Positions 52,988 to 62,490 of a stretch of 64,000 bases of DNA are shown piece after piece; position 1 is the stretch's first letter, and each line of letters opens with the position of its first letter. Below the pieces are notes generated by a model. It did not search any database. It saw nothing but the letters and a program-made list of their open reading frames with translations, and had not been told where the DNA came from. Both the position numbers and the translations under genes were made by a program. The DNA is from Methylorubrum rhodesianum (lineage in GTDB: Bacteria; Pseudomonadota; Alphaproteobacteria; Rhizobiales; Beijerinckiaceae), in assembly GCF_014199985.1 (NCBI RefSeq), contig NZ_JACHOS010000017.1, forward strand, positions 1-64,000. Reading direction: 5' to 3'.

Positions 52988-53077
52988 TGGCGGAGGGAGC
53001 GGGATTCGAACCCGCGATACCGTTTCCGGTATACACACTTTCCAGGCGTGCGCCTTCAACCACTCGGCCACCCCTCC
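52988..53077 (-). tRNA. tRNA-Ser (anticodon GGA)
   Basis: Read on the minus strand: acceptor GGAGGGG pairing with TCCCTCC, discriminator G and an encoded CCA (52988-52990). The anticodon loop is CTGGAAA (anticodon GGA), a long variable arm carries TACCGG...CCGGAAACGGTA-type pairing, and the T-loop is GGTTCGAATCC. Length of 90 nt is normal for a class II tRNA. It marks the boundary between accessory DNA and core chromosome. Confidence 0.95.
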
Positions 53078-53246
53078 GGAACCGGCCGGGGACCGACGCG
53101 CGCTCGGCGCGGGCGGTGGTCTCTTGCGGCAGGTGGCGGGTCTGTAGCCGGGGCGCCGACATCTGGCAAGGCGGAGAATGCCACAGAATGCACGCCGCGT
53201 GCGCCGCGGGGCCGCCGCCCGGTGCCGGACCGGGCGGCGCAGGGTC

Positions 53247-54770
53247 TCACGCGATGCGGCGCGGCCGGTCCGCGGCGGTCTCCTGCGGCGCCGGCGACGG
53301 ATTGGCCGGGGCGTTGACGGGCGCCGGCGTCGGCGGCGTCGACGGGGTGCCAGCGCCGGTCTGGAGGAAGCCGGGGGTGGAGGGCGCCGGGCTGTCGGCC
53401 GTGATCGGCGCGGGCACCGCCGGGATCTCGGTCGGAGCCACCGGCTCGGTCGGGGCCGGCGCCTCATCCTCGTCGGGACCGGCCAGGATCTCGGGCGGCG
53501 TCTTCCACACGAAGGCATCGAGGCGGCCGGTGACCGGCGAGACCGGTGCCCAGCGCTCGGAGATGACGCCGTCGGCGACCCAGGCCGGGTCGCGCGGGGC
53601 GCGGGCGGCGCGGGCGAGCCATTCGCGGGAGCGTCCGCTCTCCGCCCCGTGCTCGGCGGCCTCGATCCGCGCCATCATCCGGCAGACACGCGCCGTCGGC
53701 CGGTCGTCGGCGAGCGGCGCGAGCGCCTCCCGGGCGCGGGCGAAATCCTTCGCCTCGGTCGCGGCCTGGGCGATCACGAGGCGCGATTCCGGATCCCAGG
53801 AGGAGAGCTTGGCCAGATTCTCGGCACGGGCCAGACGGTCGCGGGCGGAATCACCGGTGCGCAGGTTCAGGTAGACCTTGGCGAGTTCCGGATGCGGCGT
53901 CGCCTTCCAGGCCGCCTCGAGGATCTTGGCGGCCTTGCGCAGATCGTTGCGTCGGGCGAGCAGCCGGCCGGCAATGACCGCCGCGGGCACGAGATCCGGG
54001 GCGAGCTTGACCGCCTTCAGCGCCTGCTCGGTCGCGGTATCGGGCTCGCCGGCCTCGTGGCGCTGGGCCGCGGCCGTGAGCAGGACCGCCCGCTGGCGGC
54101 GCGCAGCGTTCTTGTCCATCAGGCCGAGGGCGGCACGGCGCTCCACGGTCTCCGTGGCGGCCGACCACTCGCCGTCGGCGCATTGGGCTTCCAGAACCGC
54201 CTCGTTCGCCCAGGTGACGCTCGGCGCCAGCCGGGCGGCCTCGGCAGCGTAGGCGCGGGCGGCGCCTTCGTCCTCGCGGCGGCGGGCCTCCACGAACAGG
54301 CCGCGCAGGCCGAGCACCCGGGTCTCGGGATCGTCGGCCATCCGCTTGAACGCTTGCTCGGCCGCGTCCCGGTCACCGGAGATCTGCGCGGCCTGGGCCT
54401 TGAGCAGGAGGGTCAGCGGCTGGCTGCCGAGCAGGCGTTCGGCATCGCCCGCATGGCGTCGGGCCGCCAGCGGGTCACCGGAGCCGACGGCAATCATGCC
54501 GCGCGAGAGCGAAGCGAGGCCCTTGTTGCGGCGGCGCTCGCGGGTCGAGCGGCTGATGCTGGCCGGCAGGCCGATCACGCCGGTGACGATCGCCCAGATG
54601 AGGCCGAGGACGATCGCCGCCACCAGCACGCCGGTCAGGGCGATGGCGAGGCTCATGCCGACCTCGTAGCCGTTCCAGACGACGGTCACGGTGCCCGGAT
54701 GGTCGGCGATCCACACCGCGCCGTAGGCGGCGACGGCCAGGAGGGCCAGGAAGACGAGGGCGCGCCACAT
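53247..54770 (-). CDS. HemY N-terminal domain protein (TPR, membrane anchored)
   Basis: A 507-residue protein. Two N-terminal membrane helices (ALVFLALLAVAAYGAVWIAD; GMSLAIALTGVLVAAIVLGL) precede TPR-like helical repeats (residues about 85-400) and a long Pro/Ala-rich tail from about 420. This is the alphaproteobacterial HemY family, named for its place beside hem genes; it is not protoporphyrinogen oxidase. It probably scaffolds envelope or haem-pathway proteins. Downstream of a mitofilin-like gene (119 bp) and hemD on the same strand, the classic order. Confidence 0.9.
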   Translation of the reverse strand: MWRALVFLALLAVAAYGAVWIADHPGTVTVVWNGYEVGMSLAIALTGVLVAAIVLGLIWAIVTGVIGLPASISRSTRERRRNKGLASLSRGMIAVGSGDPLAARRHAGDAERLLGSQPLTLLLKAQAAQISGDRDAAEQAFKRMADDPETRVLGLRGLFVEARRREDEGAARAYAAEAARLAPSVTWANEAVLEAQCADGEWSAATETVERRAALGLMDKNAARRQRAVLLTAAAQRHEAGEPDTATEQALKAVKLAPDLVPAAVIAGRLLARRNDLRKAAKILEAAWKATPHPELAKVYLNLRTGDSARDRLARAENLAKLSSWDPESRLVIAQAATEAKDFARAREALAPLADDRPTARVCRMMARIEAAEHGAESGRSREWLARAARAPRDPAWVADGVISERWAPVSPVTGRLDAFVWKTPPEILAGPDEDEAPAPTEPVAPTEIPAVPAPITADSPAPSTPGFLQTGAGTPSTPPTPAPVNAPANPSPAPQETAADRPRRIA

Positions 54771-54889
54771 GGGTCAGGGCCTCCTTGGAAGCACGGGGAG
54801 CGGGCGCACGCGGCCCAGGCAGAGTGGAAGGGGGAAACGCCGCACCGGGCGCGGCTCGTTCATCGTCATCGCGAAAAAGCTCCCGCCCG

Positions 54890-57220
54890 TCAGCGCGCGG
54901 GCGGCAGGCCGGTGAAGGCGTCGGCCAGCAGCGCTTGGGCCGCGCGGCCCGCCTCGGCCCGCGCGGAGAGCCGGGCGCCGAAATCACCGCCCTGGGCCCG
55001 CGCTTCCTCGGGCAGGGCGGCGTAGGCCTTGGCGGCCGCCGCGAGGTCGCCGCGGTCGAGGGCCGCCTGAACCTGCGCGGTCGAGCTCTCGCTGCCCGCG
55101 GCCGACGGCGTGACGCCCGCAGCCGGTCCCTCGACGCGCTTCACCTGCACCAGGGAGCTGGCCATGCTCATCAGCCGGTCGCCCACATTGCCGGTTTCGG
55201 CAACCGCCTTCGCCTGCGCCGCACGCTTGGCTTCGGCGATCTTATCGGAGATCCGGCGGAACTCCGCCGCGAGACCGGCGGCGGTCGGGGCGCCCTTGTC
55301 GGCGAAGGGAGCGAGCGCGTCGAGGCGCTTGGAATCCGCCGGTTCGAGATTGCGCAGGCTCGCGAGTGCGTCCGGATAGGGCTGGCCCGCCTCCAGCGCC
55401 GAGGCGATCCGGTCGGCTGCGACGATGCGAAGAGCCGATTGCACGGTGGTCTGCTTGGCGCTCTGATCGACCGCCTTGTCGAGGCTGGCGATCCGCTCCG
55501 ACTGCTCCTGCAGCTTGTCCTGAAGCTTGCGCTCCAGGCCCTGCACGGTCTCGTCGGCGCGGGTCCGGGCGGCGTCGGCGGCCTGCTTGCCCGCCTGGGT
55601 CGCCTCCTGCGCGGCTTGGCTCGCCGCGGCGATGCGGCCCTCCAGCGCCTTCTGCACCTCGTCCAGCCGTCGGCCGAGCGCGGCCTCGGCCTCCGCGTCG
55701 GCCTTGGTGCGCGACGCGACCTCGCTCTGCAGCGCGGCGATCTTATCCGAGAGATCGGGCGACGGGCTCTTGGCGCCGCTCGCTTCGAGCGCCTTGATCC
55801 GGTCGTCGAGGGAGGCGAGCGCTGCCGGATCGACCGTCGGCGCGGTCTTCACCTCCGCGGTGCCGTCGCGGCCGGGCTCCTCCTGCAGCGCCGAGACCCG
55901 CTGGTCGAGGGCGTCGAGACGCGCCACGACGTCCGCCGGGACGGCGGGCGCCGGGACCGAGCCGTCGGCGGCAGGAGCGGCTCCCGCCTTCTGCAGCGCC
56001 TCGTTGGCGCGCTCCGTCGCGGCCTTCGCGGCCGCTTCCGCCCGGGCGACCGCGTCGGGCAAGGGCTTGAGCGCCTGTTCGTTGGCGGCGAGGCGCTTGT
56101 CGAGGCCCGCTACGGCATCCTTGGTGGCGAGGCCCGCGACAGACTTGTCGATAGCGGCCAGTCGCGGATCGGCTCCCCGCTGGTAGGTGGTGACGCCGTA
56201 GAGCAACCCGGCGCCGATCAAGCCGCCGAGCAGTCCCGACGCGGCGACCGAACCGAAGCCCGGGCCGCTGCGTGCGGGATGCGCGGCCGCTTTCGGCACT
56301 TCACTGGAGGAGGTTTTGGGCGAGGCGGAGGTGCCCGTCCCCTCCTTGCCCGCATCGGGCTTCGCGCCCGGCTTCACCGCCTCCGCCGGATCGGAGAGGC
56401 GCTTGGCCTTCAGGTCGAGGATCGGCCCGTCGGTCAGCGAGGCCGTCTCCGTTACCCTGGTGGCACCCTGCGCCGTTCCGGATTTTGCATCCGGCTTGGT
56501 GTCCTGAGACTTGGTCTCCTGAGACTTGGTCTCCTGGGACTTGGCATCTTGGGACTTGGCATCTTGGGGCTTGGCAGTCCCGGAGGCCGGGATGTCCGGC
56601 CTCACCGCGCTGCTGCCGGTCGCGCCGGCTTTGGCGGGTGCCTCCGGTTTCGCGTCGGCGGGCTTGGTCCCGGCCGTGTTCGGCGGCACGGCGCTGCTTC
56701 CGGTCGGGCCCGGCTTCAACGGCGCGCTGCCCCCGGTTGCACCGGAGGTCGCAGGGCCGGAGGCCGTGGAGCCGGAGGCGGCCGGGGAAGCGGATCCGGC
56801 CGACGGCCGTCCCGGCTCGGTGGACTTGCCGGACGTCGGACCCGTGGTCGTGCCGGAGGGGGGAACGGCGCTGCTGCCGGTGGGCCCCGGCTTGGCCGGC
56901 GCATCCGCCTTGGCGTCCTGCGGACGGCCGAGGGAACCTGTCGGCCCGCTGCCGGACAGGGCGCTGCTGCCGGTCGGCCCCGCCTTGACCGGCTCCGACT
57001 TGACCGGGTCGGGCTTCGCGGAGGAGGCGGTCGCGGACGGCTCGGCCGGCTTGCCCGTCACCTTGGGATCGGCGGGTCGGGACTGATACCTCGTCGAGTC
57101 CTTGGCCGGCTCCCTGACTTGCTCAGGAGACTTGCCTTGCTCGAGAGACTTGCCTTGCTCGGAAGGCTTGGCACCGTCCCTGGGGCCGTCCTTGGGTGAA
57201 GTCACGGGCGTTCGCTCCAT
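54890..57220 (-). CDS. Mitofilin-like inner-membrane protein (COG4223 family)
   Basis: A 776-residue alphaproteobacterial homologue of mitofilin/Mic60, which shapes the inner membrane and crista-like invaginations. About 310 N-terminal residues are disordered and repetitive. One transmembrane helix (about 321-346, VAASGLLGGLIGAGLLYGVT) is followed by a long coiled coil (about 350-620) and a C-terminal mitofilin-type helical domain (VGDRLMSMASSLVQVKRVEG, then ALDRGDLAAAAKAYAALPEE). The N-terminal half is much longer than in many relatives because of K[PA]GPTGSSA and KSQ[DE] repeats. It lies between hemD and the HemY-like gene. Confidence 0.88.
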   Translation of the reverse strand: MERTPVTSPKDGPRDGAKPSEQGKSLEQGKSPEQVREPAKDSTRYQSRPADPKVTGKPAEPSATASSAKPDPVKSEPVKAGPTGSSALSGSGPTGSLGRPQDAKADAPAKPGPTGSSAVPPSGTTTGPTSGKSTEPGRPSAGSASPAASGSTASGPATSGATGGSAPLKPGPTGSSAVPPNTAGTKPADAKPEAPAKAGATGSSAVRPDIPASGTAKPQDAKSQDAKSQETKSQETKSQDTKPDAKSGTAQGATRVTETASLTDGPILDLKAKRLSDPAEAVKPGAKPDAGKEGTGTSASPKTSSSEVPKAAAHPARSGPGFGSVAASGLLGGLIGAGLLYGVTTYQRGADPRLAAIDKSVAGLATKDAVAGLDKRLAANEQALKPLPDAVARAEAAAKAATERANEALQKAGAAPAADGSVPAPAVPADVVARLDALDQRVSALQEEPGRDGTAEVKTAPTVDPAALASLDDRIKALEASGAKSPSPDLSDKIAALQSEVASRTKADAEAEAALGRRLDEVQKALEGRIAAASQAAQEATQAGKQAADAARTRADETVQGLERKLQDKLQEQSERIASLDKAVDQSAKQTTVQSALRIVAADRIASALEAGQPYPDALASLRNLEPADSKRLDALAPFADKGAPTAAGLAAEFRRISDKIAEAKRAAQAKAVAETGNVGDRLMSMASSLVQVKRVEGPAAGVTPSAAGSESSTAQVQAALDRGDLAAAAKAYAALPEEARAQGGDFGARLSARAEAGRAAQALLADAFTGLPPAR
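56501..56575. repeat. Five 15-bp tandem repeats inside the mitofilin-like gene
   Basis: Five consecutive 15-bp units of the type CTCCTGAGACTTGGT encode the pentapeptide repeat KSQ[DE][TA] in the disordered N-terminus. The length is a multiple of three, so copy-number change would not break the frame. Confidence 0.85.
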
Positions 57221-57360
57221 TCAGCCGCCGCACCGGCGCGATCTGCTCCCATAGAAGAGCGAAACCGCGCCGTCATCCATTGGAGCCGCTTGCGGGCTCC
57301 TTCTCCGACGCTCCGGCACATCTCACGTCCGCATCGGCCCGCAGGGCGCAACGAGGGCGT

Positions 57361-58074
57361 TCAGTCCGAAGCCGCGAGACCGGCGAGGAGTGCCTCCTCG
57401 CTCGGCCGCGCCGCCACAAAATGGGCCGCAACGCCGAGCTCGACCAGTCCCGCGGCCACGTCCGGGGACAGGCAGTAATGCGCCAGCGCCCGAAACGCTC
57501 CGCTCAAACCCGCTTCTCGGCACAGCCGCGCGGCGATTTCGGCGCTGCGCCGGGAGAAGTGCAGGGCCGCCGCCAGCGGCGGAACGCCGTCCTCACCCGC
57601 GAGCGCTCGGCCGGCCGTCTCGGGCAGCACCGCCTCGGCCCGGGCGGCGTAGGCGGTCCAGGTCGTGACCCGGTAGCCGTCGGCGGCGAGGCTCGCGGCG
57701 GGCTCCGCCTTGCGATCCTCGCCCGCGGCGTGGAGAAGGGCGCCGCCCGGCTTCACGTAGGCCGCGACCAGCCGGGCCAGGTCGGCGGCGTCACCGTCGG
57801 CGCAGAGGACGGATCGCAGCCCCGCCCGCTCCGCCCGCTCGGCCGTGCGGCGGCCAACGGCGAAGACCGGCGCGGCAGGCAGGCCCGCTTCGGCCAGGGG
57901 CAGGGCGGCGTTGGCGCTCGTCAGGATCAGTCCGTCGAACCGGCCGGCGGGTGGCGGTCCATCGCCCGGCCCGATCCTGAGCACGGGCGCCAGCAGCGCC
58001 TCGTGACCGAGTTCGGTCAACCGCCGCGCCGTGCGTCCCGCGCCCGGCTCGGGCCGCGACACCCAGATCCGCAT
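57361..58074 (-). CDS. hemD: Uroporphyrinogen-III synthase
   Basis: A 237-residue HemD enzyme that cyclises hydroxymethylbilane to uroporphyrinogen III. The ATG at 58072-58074 gives MRIWVSRPEPGAGRTARRL. The two-lobed fold is visible in FDGLILTSANAALPL, PVFAVGRRTAERAERAG, GGALLHAAGEDRK and LHFSRRSAEIAARLC. First gene of the hemD - mitofilin - HemY set. The frame is open far upstream, but that part lies over tsaD on the other strand and is not used. Confidence 0.9.
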   Translation of the reverse strand: MRIWVSRPEPGAGRTARRLTELGHEALLAPVLRIGPGDGPPPAGRFDGLILTSANAALPLAEAGLPAAPVFAVGRRTAERAERAGLRSVLCADGDAADLARLVAAYVKPGGALLHAAGEDRKAEPAASLAADGYRVTTWTAYAARAEAVLPETAGRALAGEDGVPPLAAALHFSRRSAEIAARLCREAGLSGAFRALAHYCLSPDVAAGLVELGVAAHFVAARPSEEALLAGLAASD

Positions 58075-58266
58075 GCGAGCGCCTCCCCTCACGTCATCCA
58101 CATGACGCCTTCCCCAGAAACCGCCGGCCGGGCGCATCAACTGTATCCGCTGCCGATTTCGTCGTAGACGTGTCGGCGCGAGCGGTCCGAGCCGGCTTTC
58201 GCGAGACATGGAGTAGGCGGGCCGGCCCCCGGCGCGCAACGGTGCGTGGACGTCAGCGTGACACTC

Positions 58267-59310
58267 ATGAAGATCCTCGGCATCGAGACCACCTGCGACG
58301 AGACCGCCGCCGCGGTCGTGACGCTCGGCGAGGACGAGCGCGGGCAGATCCTCGCCAACGAGGTGCTGAGCCAGATCGCCGAGCACGCGGCCTATGGCGG
58401 TGTCGTGCCCGAGATCGCCGCCCGCGCCCATGTCGAGGTGCTCGACCGGCTGATCGCCCGGGCACTCCAGCGGGCGGGGACCCCATTGGCCGAGATCGAC
58501 GGCATCGCGGTCGCTGCCGGGCCCGGCCTGATCGGCGGCGTCCTGGTCGGCCTCGTCACGGCCAAGACTCTCTCCCTCGTCGCCCGCAAGCCGCTCCTGG
58601 CGGTCAACCACTTGGAGGCGCACGCGCTGACGCCGCGGCTCACCGACGGGCTCGCCTTCCCCTATCTGCTGCTGCTGGCCTCCGGCGGGCACACGCAGCT
58701 CGTCGCGGTGAAGGGCGTCGGCGACTACGTCCGGCTCGGCACCACCATCGACGATGCCATCGGCGAGGCGTTCGACAAGGTCGCCAAGCTGCTGGGGCTC
58801 GGCTATCCCGGCGGCCCGGAGGTGGAGCGGCAGGCCCAGAGCGGCGATCCGGAGCGTTTCGCGCTGCCGAGGCCGATGCTGGGGCGGCGGCAGGCGGATT
58901 TCTCGCTGTCGGGGCTCAAGACGGCCCTGCGCATCGAGGCCGAACGGCTCGAGCCGCTCGCCTCGCAGGACGTGGCGGATCTCTGCGCGAGCTTCCAGGC
59001 GGCGGTGGTGGATGTGGTGGTGGACCGCGTCCGTGTCGCCCTGCGCGCCTTCGCGGACGTCGCCGGGCATCCGACCGCGCTCGTCGCCGCCGGCGGCGTG
59101 GCCGCCAACGGGGCCATCCGCCGGGCTCTCGCCGCGCAGGCGGGAGAGGTCGGGCTGAGCTTCGTCGCCCCGCCGCTGCCGCTGTGCGGCGATAACGGAG
59201 CGATGATCGCCTGGGCCGGGCTGGAGCGCCTGCGGCTCGGCCTCGTCGACGACCTCACCGTGCCGGCCCGCGCCCGCTGGCCCTTCGCGGAGGCCGCGCC
59301 GGCCGCCTGA
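58267..59310 (+). CDS. tsaD: tRNA t6A37 threonylcarbamoyltransferase
   Basis: A 347-residue TsaD (Gcp/Kae1) protein that transfers threonylcarbamoyl to A37 of ANN-reading tRNAs with TsaB and TsaE. N-terminus ILGIETTCDETAAAVV; metal-site His pair in VNHLEAHAL; LASGGHTQLVAV; FDKVAKLLGLGYPGGPEVER; C-terminal VAAGGVAANGAIRRAL and LCGDNGAMIAWAG. ATG at 58267; a GTG seven codons earlier is possible. Divergent from hemD across 192 bp. Core gene, intact. Confidence 0.95.
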   Translation: MKILGIETTCDETAAAVVTLGEDERGQILANEVLSQIAEHAAYGGVVPEIAARAHVEVLDRLIARALQRAGTPLAEIDGIAVAAGPGLIGGVLVGLVTAKTLSLVARKPLLAVNHLEAHALTPRLTDGLAFPYLLLLASGGHTQLVAVKGVGDYVRLGTTIDDAIGEAFDKVAKLLGLGYPGGPEVERQAQSGDPERFALPRPMLGRRQADFSLSGLKTALRIEAERLEPLASQDVADLCASFQAAVVDVVVDRVRVALRAFADVAGHPTALVAAGGVAANGAIRRALAAQAGEVGLSFVAPPLPLCGDNGAMIAWAGLERLRLGLVDDLTVPARARWPFAEAAPAA

Positions 59311-59327
59311 GATCAGGCGATCCGAGA

Positions 59328-60803
59328 TCAGGCGAGCGCGCGGGCGGAGGCGGTCACCTTCTGCACGGATTGATCGACCTCGCTCGCGGCATAGGCGATG
59401 CCGTCGGCGTTGCGGCGGACGGCGTCCACGCTGCGCGCGGCGGTCTGCATGTTGGTCGCGATCTCCTGCGTGACCGCCGCCTGCTCGGTGACGGCGGAGG
59501 AGACGCTCATCGAGATCTCGCTCAGATCGGTGATGGTCGAGACGATCGCGCGGATCGCCTCGACCGCCCGGGCGGAGGAGTCCTGCACGGCGGCGATCTG
59601 CTGGCCGATATCCTCGGTGGCGCGCGACGACTGGCTGGCCAGCGCCTTCACCTCGGTGGCGACCACCGCGAAGCCGCGTCCGGCCGCTCCGGCGCGGGCC
59701 GCCTCGATCGTGGCATTGAGGGCGAGCAGGTTGGTCTGGTCGGCGATCGAGCGGATCACGGAGACCACCTCGCCGATGCGCTCGGCCGTGGCGGTCAGGC
59801 CGCTGACGATGCCGCCCGCCTCCTCGGCGCGGGTCACGGCCGCGTCGGCGGCAGTCTTGGCCTGCGAGGCGTGGCGGCTCAATTCCGAGATCGAGGCCGC
59901 GAATTCCTCGGCGCCCGCGGCGACGGACTGGACGTTGTCGGAGGTGACGGCGACCGCCGCCGCCGTCTCGCTGGCCTGACGGCTGACATTCGACATCGCG
60001 CCGGTGATGGCACCGAGATCGTCCTCGATGGCGCGCTGGCCGGTGGCGCGCCGCATCCGGTCGGCCACGACCTGGGTCACGTCGCTGGCGAACTTCACGA
60101 CTCCGCAGGGGCGACCGTCACGATCGAAGACCGGATTGTAGGTGCCGTAGATCCAGATCGTGCGCCCGCCCTTGGCGAACCGCCGGAACTCGCCCGCCTG
60201 AAAGGTGCCGCTCGCGAGCGACTTCCAGAACTCGGCGTAGGCGGCGCCCCTGGCCTCCTCGGGATCGACGAACAGGCTGTGATGCCGGCCGCGGATCTCG
60301 TCGAGCCTGTAGCCCATCGCGTTCAGAAAATTTTCGTTGGCATCCGTGATCGTGCCGTCGAGGCCGAAATGGATCACCGCCTGGGAACGGTTGATCGCGG
60401 CGATCTGCCCCTCGTAGCCCGCGTTGCGCTGGGTCTGGGCGGTGATGTCGCTGGCGAACTTCACCACCTTGTAGGGCCGCCCGCGTCGATCGAGGATCGG
60501 GTTGTAGGAGGCCTGAATCCAGACCGACCGGCCTCCCTTGGCGATCCGGCGGAACTCGCGAGCCTGGAACTCGCCGCGGCGAAGCGCTTCCCAGAAGGCC
60601 TTGTATTCCGAGCTCTCACGCTGTTCCGGCGGCATGAAGATCGCGTGCGGGCGGCCGCGCACCTCATCGAGTGTGTAGCCGACGAGATTGAGGAAGTTGG
60701 CGTTGGCGTTCGTGATGGTTCCGTCCATCGCGAATTCGATACGGCCTTGAGCACGGTCGACGGCGGCAAGGACCGAATCTTGTTCGGATTGGAAGATCGC
60801 CAC
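59328..60803 (-). CDS. Soluble PAS-PAS methyl-accepting chemotaxis protein
   Basis: A 491-residue chemoreceptor without transmembrane segments. Two tandem PAS domains (about residues 15-125 and 137-247) share GTITNANANFLNLVGYTLDE / GTITDANENFLNAMGYRLDE and a closing VVKFASDIT / VVKFASDVT. The kinase-control hairpin has ADQTNLLALNATIEAARAGA and GRGFAVVATEVKALASQSSR, the CheA/CheW-binding tip. Being cytoplasmic, it probably reads redox state or another internal signal through a PAS cofactor. It converges on tsaD with 17 bp between. Confidence 0.92.
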   Translation of the reverse strand: MAIFQSEQDSVLAAVDRAQGRIEFAMDGTITNANANFLNLVGYTLDEVRGRPHAIFMPPEQRESSEYKAFWEALRRGEFQAREFRRIAKGGRSVWIQASYNPILDRRGRPYKVVKFASDITAQTQRNAGYEGQIAAINRSQAVIHFGLDGTITDANENFLNAMGYRLDEIRGRHHSLFVDPEEARGAAYAEFWKSLASGTFQAGEFRRFAKGGRTIWIYGTYNPVFDRDGRPCGVVKFASDVTQVVADRMRRATGQRAIEDDLGAITGAMSNVSRQASETAAAVAVTSDNVQSVAAGAEEFAASISELSRHASQAKTAADAAVTRAEEAGGIVSGLTATAERIGEVVSVIRSIADQTNLLALNATIEAARAGAAGRGFAVVATEVKALASQSSRATEDIGQQIAAVQDSSARAVEAIRAIVSTITDLSEISMSVSSAVTEQAAVTQEIATNMQTAARSVDAVRRNADGIAYAASEVDQSVQKVTASARALA

Positions 60804-61358
60804 GGCTGAATGTCCCAGGCATCATGTGTTTCGGCAAAAATGTTCTTGCAGAATGTTGTTAACTGACCGTTAATTTCGCAATCTTCGACCAGTATGCGAC
60901 GGAATGACACTAGTCAAAAATCAAGAAATCCGTTGGAATAAGACCATAAATCGTTTCCGGCATTTGTTATGATGAGTTTTATGATTTGAAGATCAATCCT
61001 GAGTTGAGAACAGGCCTCTGATCGTATGCGGCTCGACAGCGATGATCGAACCGGTGCGATCGCAGGGAACCAATTGCCAGCTCTGGCCGGGGATGTGCCG
61101 CGAAGACCTTTCGGCGCAGGTCCGTAACGGAAAATGCTGTCGCACATCGATGCGGTCACGGCTGGAAACCGATGTGTATCTGCTTCCATGCCTGCGATGG
61201 AACGCGCATCGGCGGTGCGGGCACGGATCGCGCAGGATCGTGGATCGGTGCTCGCTCTTCCGCCGACAGGTCGTTATCGCGGGTCTGACGATGTGGCGCC
61301 GGGCCGACACCTTGGCTGTCACCGGCCGGGATGAACCGGGTTCCCGATGGAGGCGGAC
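60804..61358. other. Intergenic region between the chemoreceptor and gpsA
   Basis: About 550 bp, AT-rich near 60830-61010, which suits promoters for the leftward chemoreceptor gene. A 91-codon frame on the minus strand lacks any family or ribosome site and is not called. No RNA gene or terminator is seen. Confidence 0.55.
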
Positions 61359-62372
61359 ATGAAGTCAGGCACGCAGCGGCGGGACGAGGTCGTCGCCGTC
61401 ATCGGCGGCGGGTCCTGGGGTACGGCGCTGGCCAACGCCGCCGCCGCTGCGGGACGCGCGGTCATACTGTGGATGCGCGATCCCGAGGCCGCCGCACGGA
61501 TGGAGCAGCAGCGGACCAACGAGCGCTATCTGCCCGGCGTCGCCCTGCATCCGGGCGTACGAGCGACCGCCGAGGCCGCGGCCCTGGAGGGGGCGGGGAC
61601 GGTGCTGCTCGTCGTGCCGGCGCAGACCCTGCGCAGCGTGCTCGCCGCGCTAGCCCCCACGCTCGCGCCCGATGCCGCGGTGGTGCTCTGCGCCAAGGGG
61701 ATCGAGCGGGGCAGCGACGCCTTCATGAGCGCGGTCGCGGCGGAGGTGCTGCCGGCGGGTACGCCGATCGCGGTTCTGTCAGGTCCGAGCTTCGCCTCCG
61801 ACGTCGCCCGCGGCCTGCCCACGGCCGTGACGCTCGCCGCGGAGGATGGTGCGACGGCGGCGCGGCTCGCCGGCCTGCTCTCGGGGCCTGCCTTCCGGCT
61901 CTACCACACCGACGACGTGCGCGGCGTAGAGGTGGGGGGCGCAGGCAAGAACGTGCTCGCGATCGCCGCCGGCATCGTCGCCGGTCGCGGCCTCGGCGAG
62001 AGCGCCCGCGCCGCGCTGATCGCCCGCGCCTTCGCCGAGTTGATGCGCTTTGCCCGCGCCTATGGCGGCCGGGCGGAGACGTTGATGGGCCTGTCGGGCC
62101 TGGGCGACCTCGTGCTCACGGCGTCCTCGCCGCAATCGCGCAATTTCGCCTTCGGCGAGCGCCTGGGGAAGGGCGCGTCGCCCGAGGAGGCCGCAGGCGG
62201 CAAGCTCGTGGAAGGCGCCTTCACCGCGCAGGCACTGGTCGGGCTCGCCCGGACGCGGGAGATCGAGATGCCCGTGGCCGAGGCGGTGGCCGCGGTGGTG
62301 GCCGGCGCGCTCACGGTCGATGCGGCGATGGCCCGCCTGTTGTCGCGGCCGCTCAAGGCGGAGACGGCGTGA
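61359..62372 (+). CDS. gpsA: Glycerol-3-phosphate dehydrogenase [NAD(P)+]
   Basis: A 337-residue enzyme that reduces dihydroxyacetone phosphate to sn-glycerol 3-phosphate for phospholipids. The ATG at 61359 has GGAGG 5 bases upstream, better than the ATG at 61347. NAD(P) site VIGGGSWGTALANAAAAAG; LLVVPAQTLRSVL; LCAKGIERGSDAF; VLSGPSFASDVARGLPT; catalytic Lys in VGGAGKNVLAIAAGI; LSGLGDLVLTASSPQSRN. Core metabolic gene, intact. Confidence 0.95.
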   Translation: MKSGTQRRDEVVAVIGGGSWGTALANAAAAAGRAVILWMRDPEAAARMEQQRTNERYLPGVALHPGVRATAEAAALEGAGTVLLVVPAQTLRSVLAALAPTLAPDAAVVLCAKGIERGSDAFMSAVAAEVLPAGTPIAVLSGPSFASDVARGLPTAVTLAAEDGATAARLAGLLSGPAFRLYHTDDVRGVEVGGAGKNVLAIAAGIVAGRGLGESARAALIARAFAELMRFARAYGGRAETLMGLSGLGDLVLTASSPQSRNFAFGERLGKGASPEEAAGGKLVEGAFTAQALVGLARTREIEMPVAEAVAAVVAGALTVDAAMARLLSRPLKAETA

Positions 62373-62490
62373 GCGGCCGCTCACGCCCGGCGATCTGACG
62401 GCCGGCCGAGGGCGGAGCGGTGTGCGCCCTTCAAGCGCGGCCGGATTTTCGATAAGCGAGGGCGCCTTTCCGACGGAGCCGTCCTGCGCC

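Noticed and set aside
53178..57199. Very long plus-strand open frames (615 and 804 codons) opposite the HemY-like and mitofilin-like genes
   Set aside because: They mirror the minus-strand genes, are dominated by Arg/Gly/Leu and contain no domain. High GC leaves antisense frames open.
57361..59070. A 569-codon minus-strand frame that extends hemD over tsaD
   Set aside because: The extra 330 or so residues are antisense to tsaD and not protein-like; hemD has a good start at 58074.
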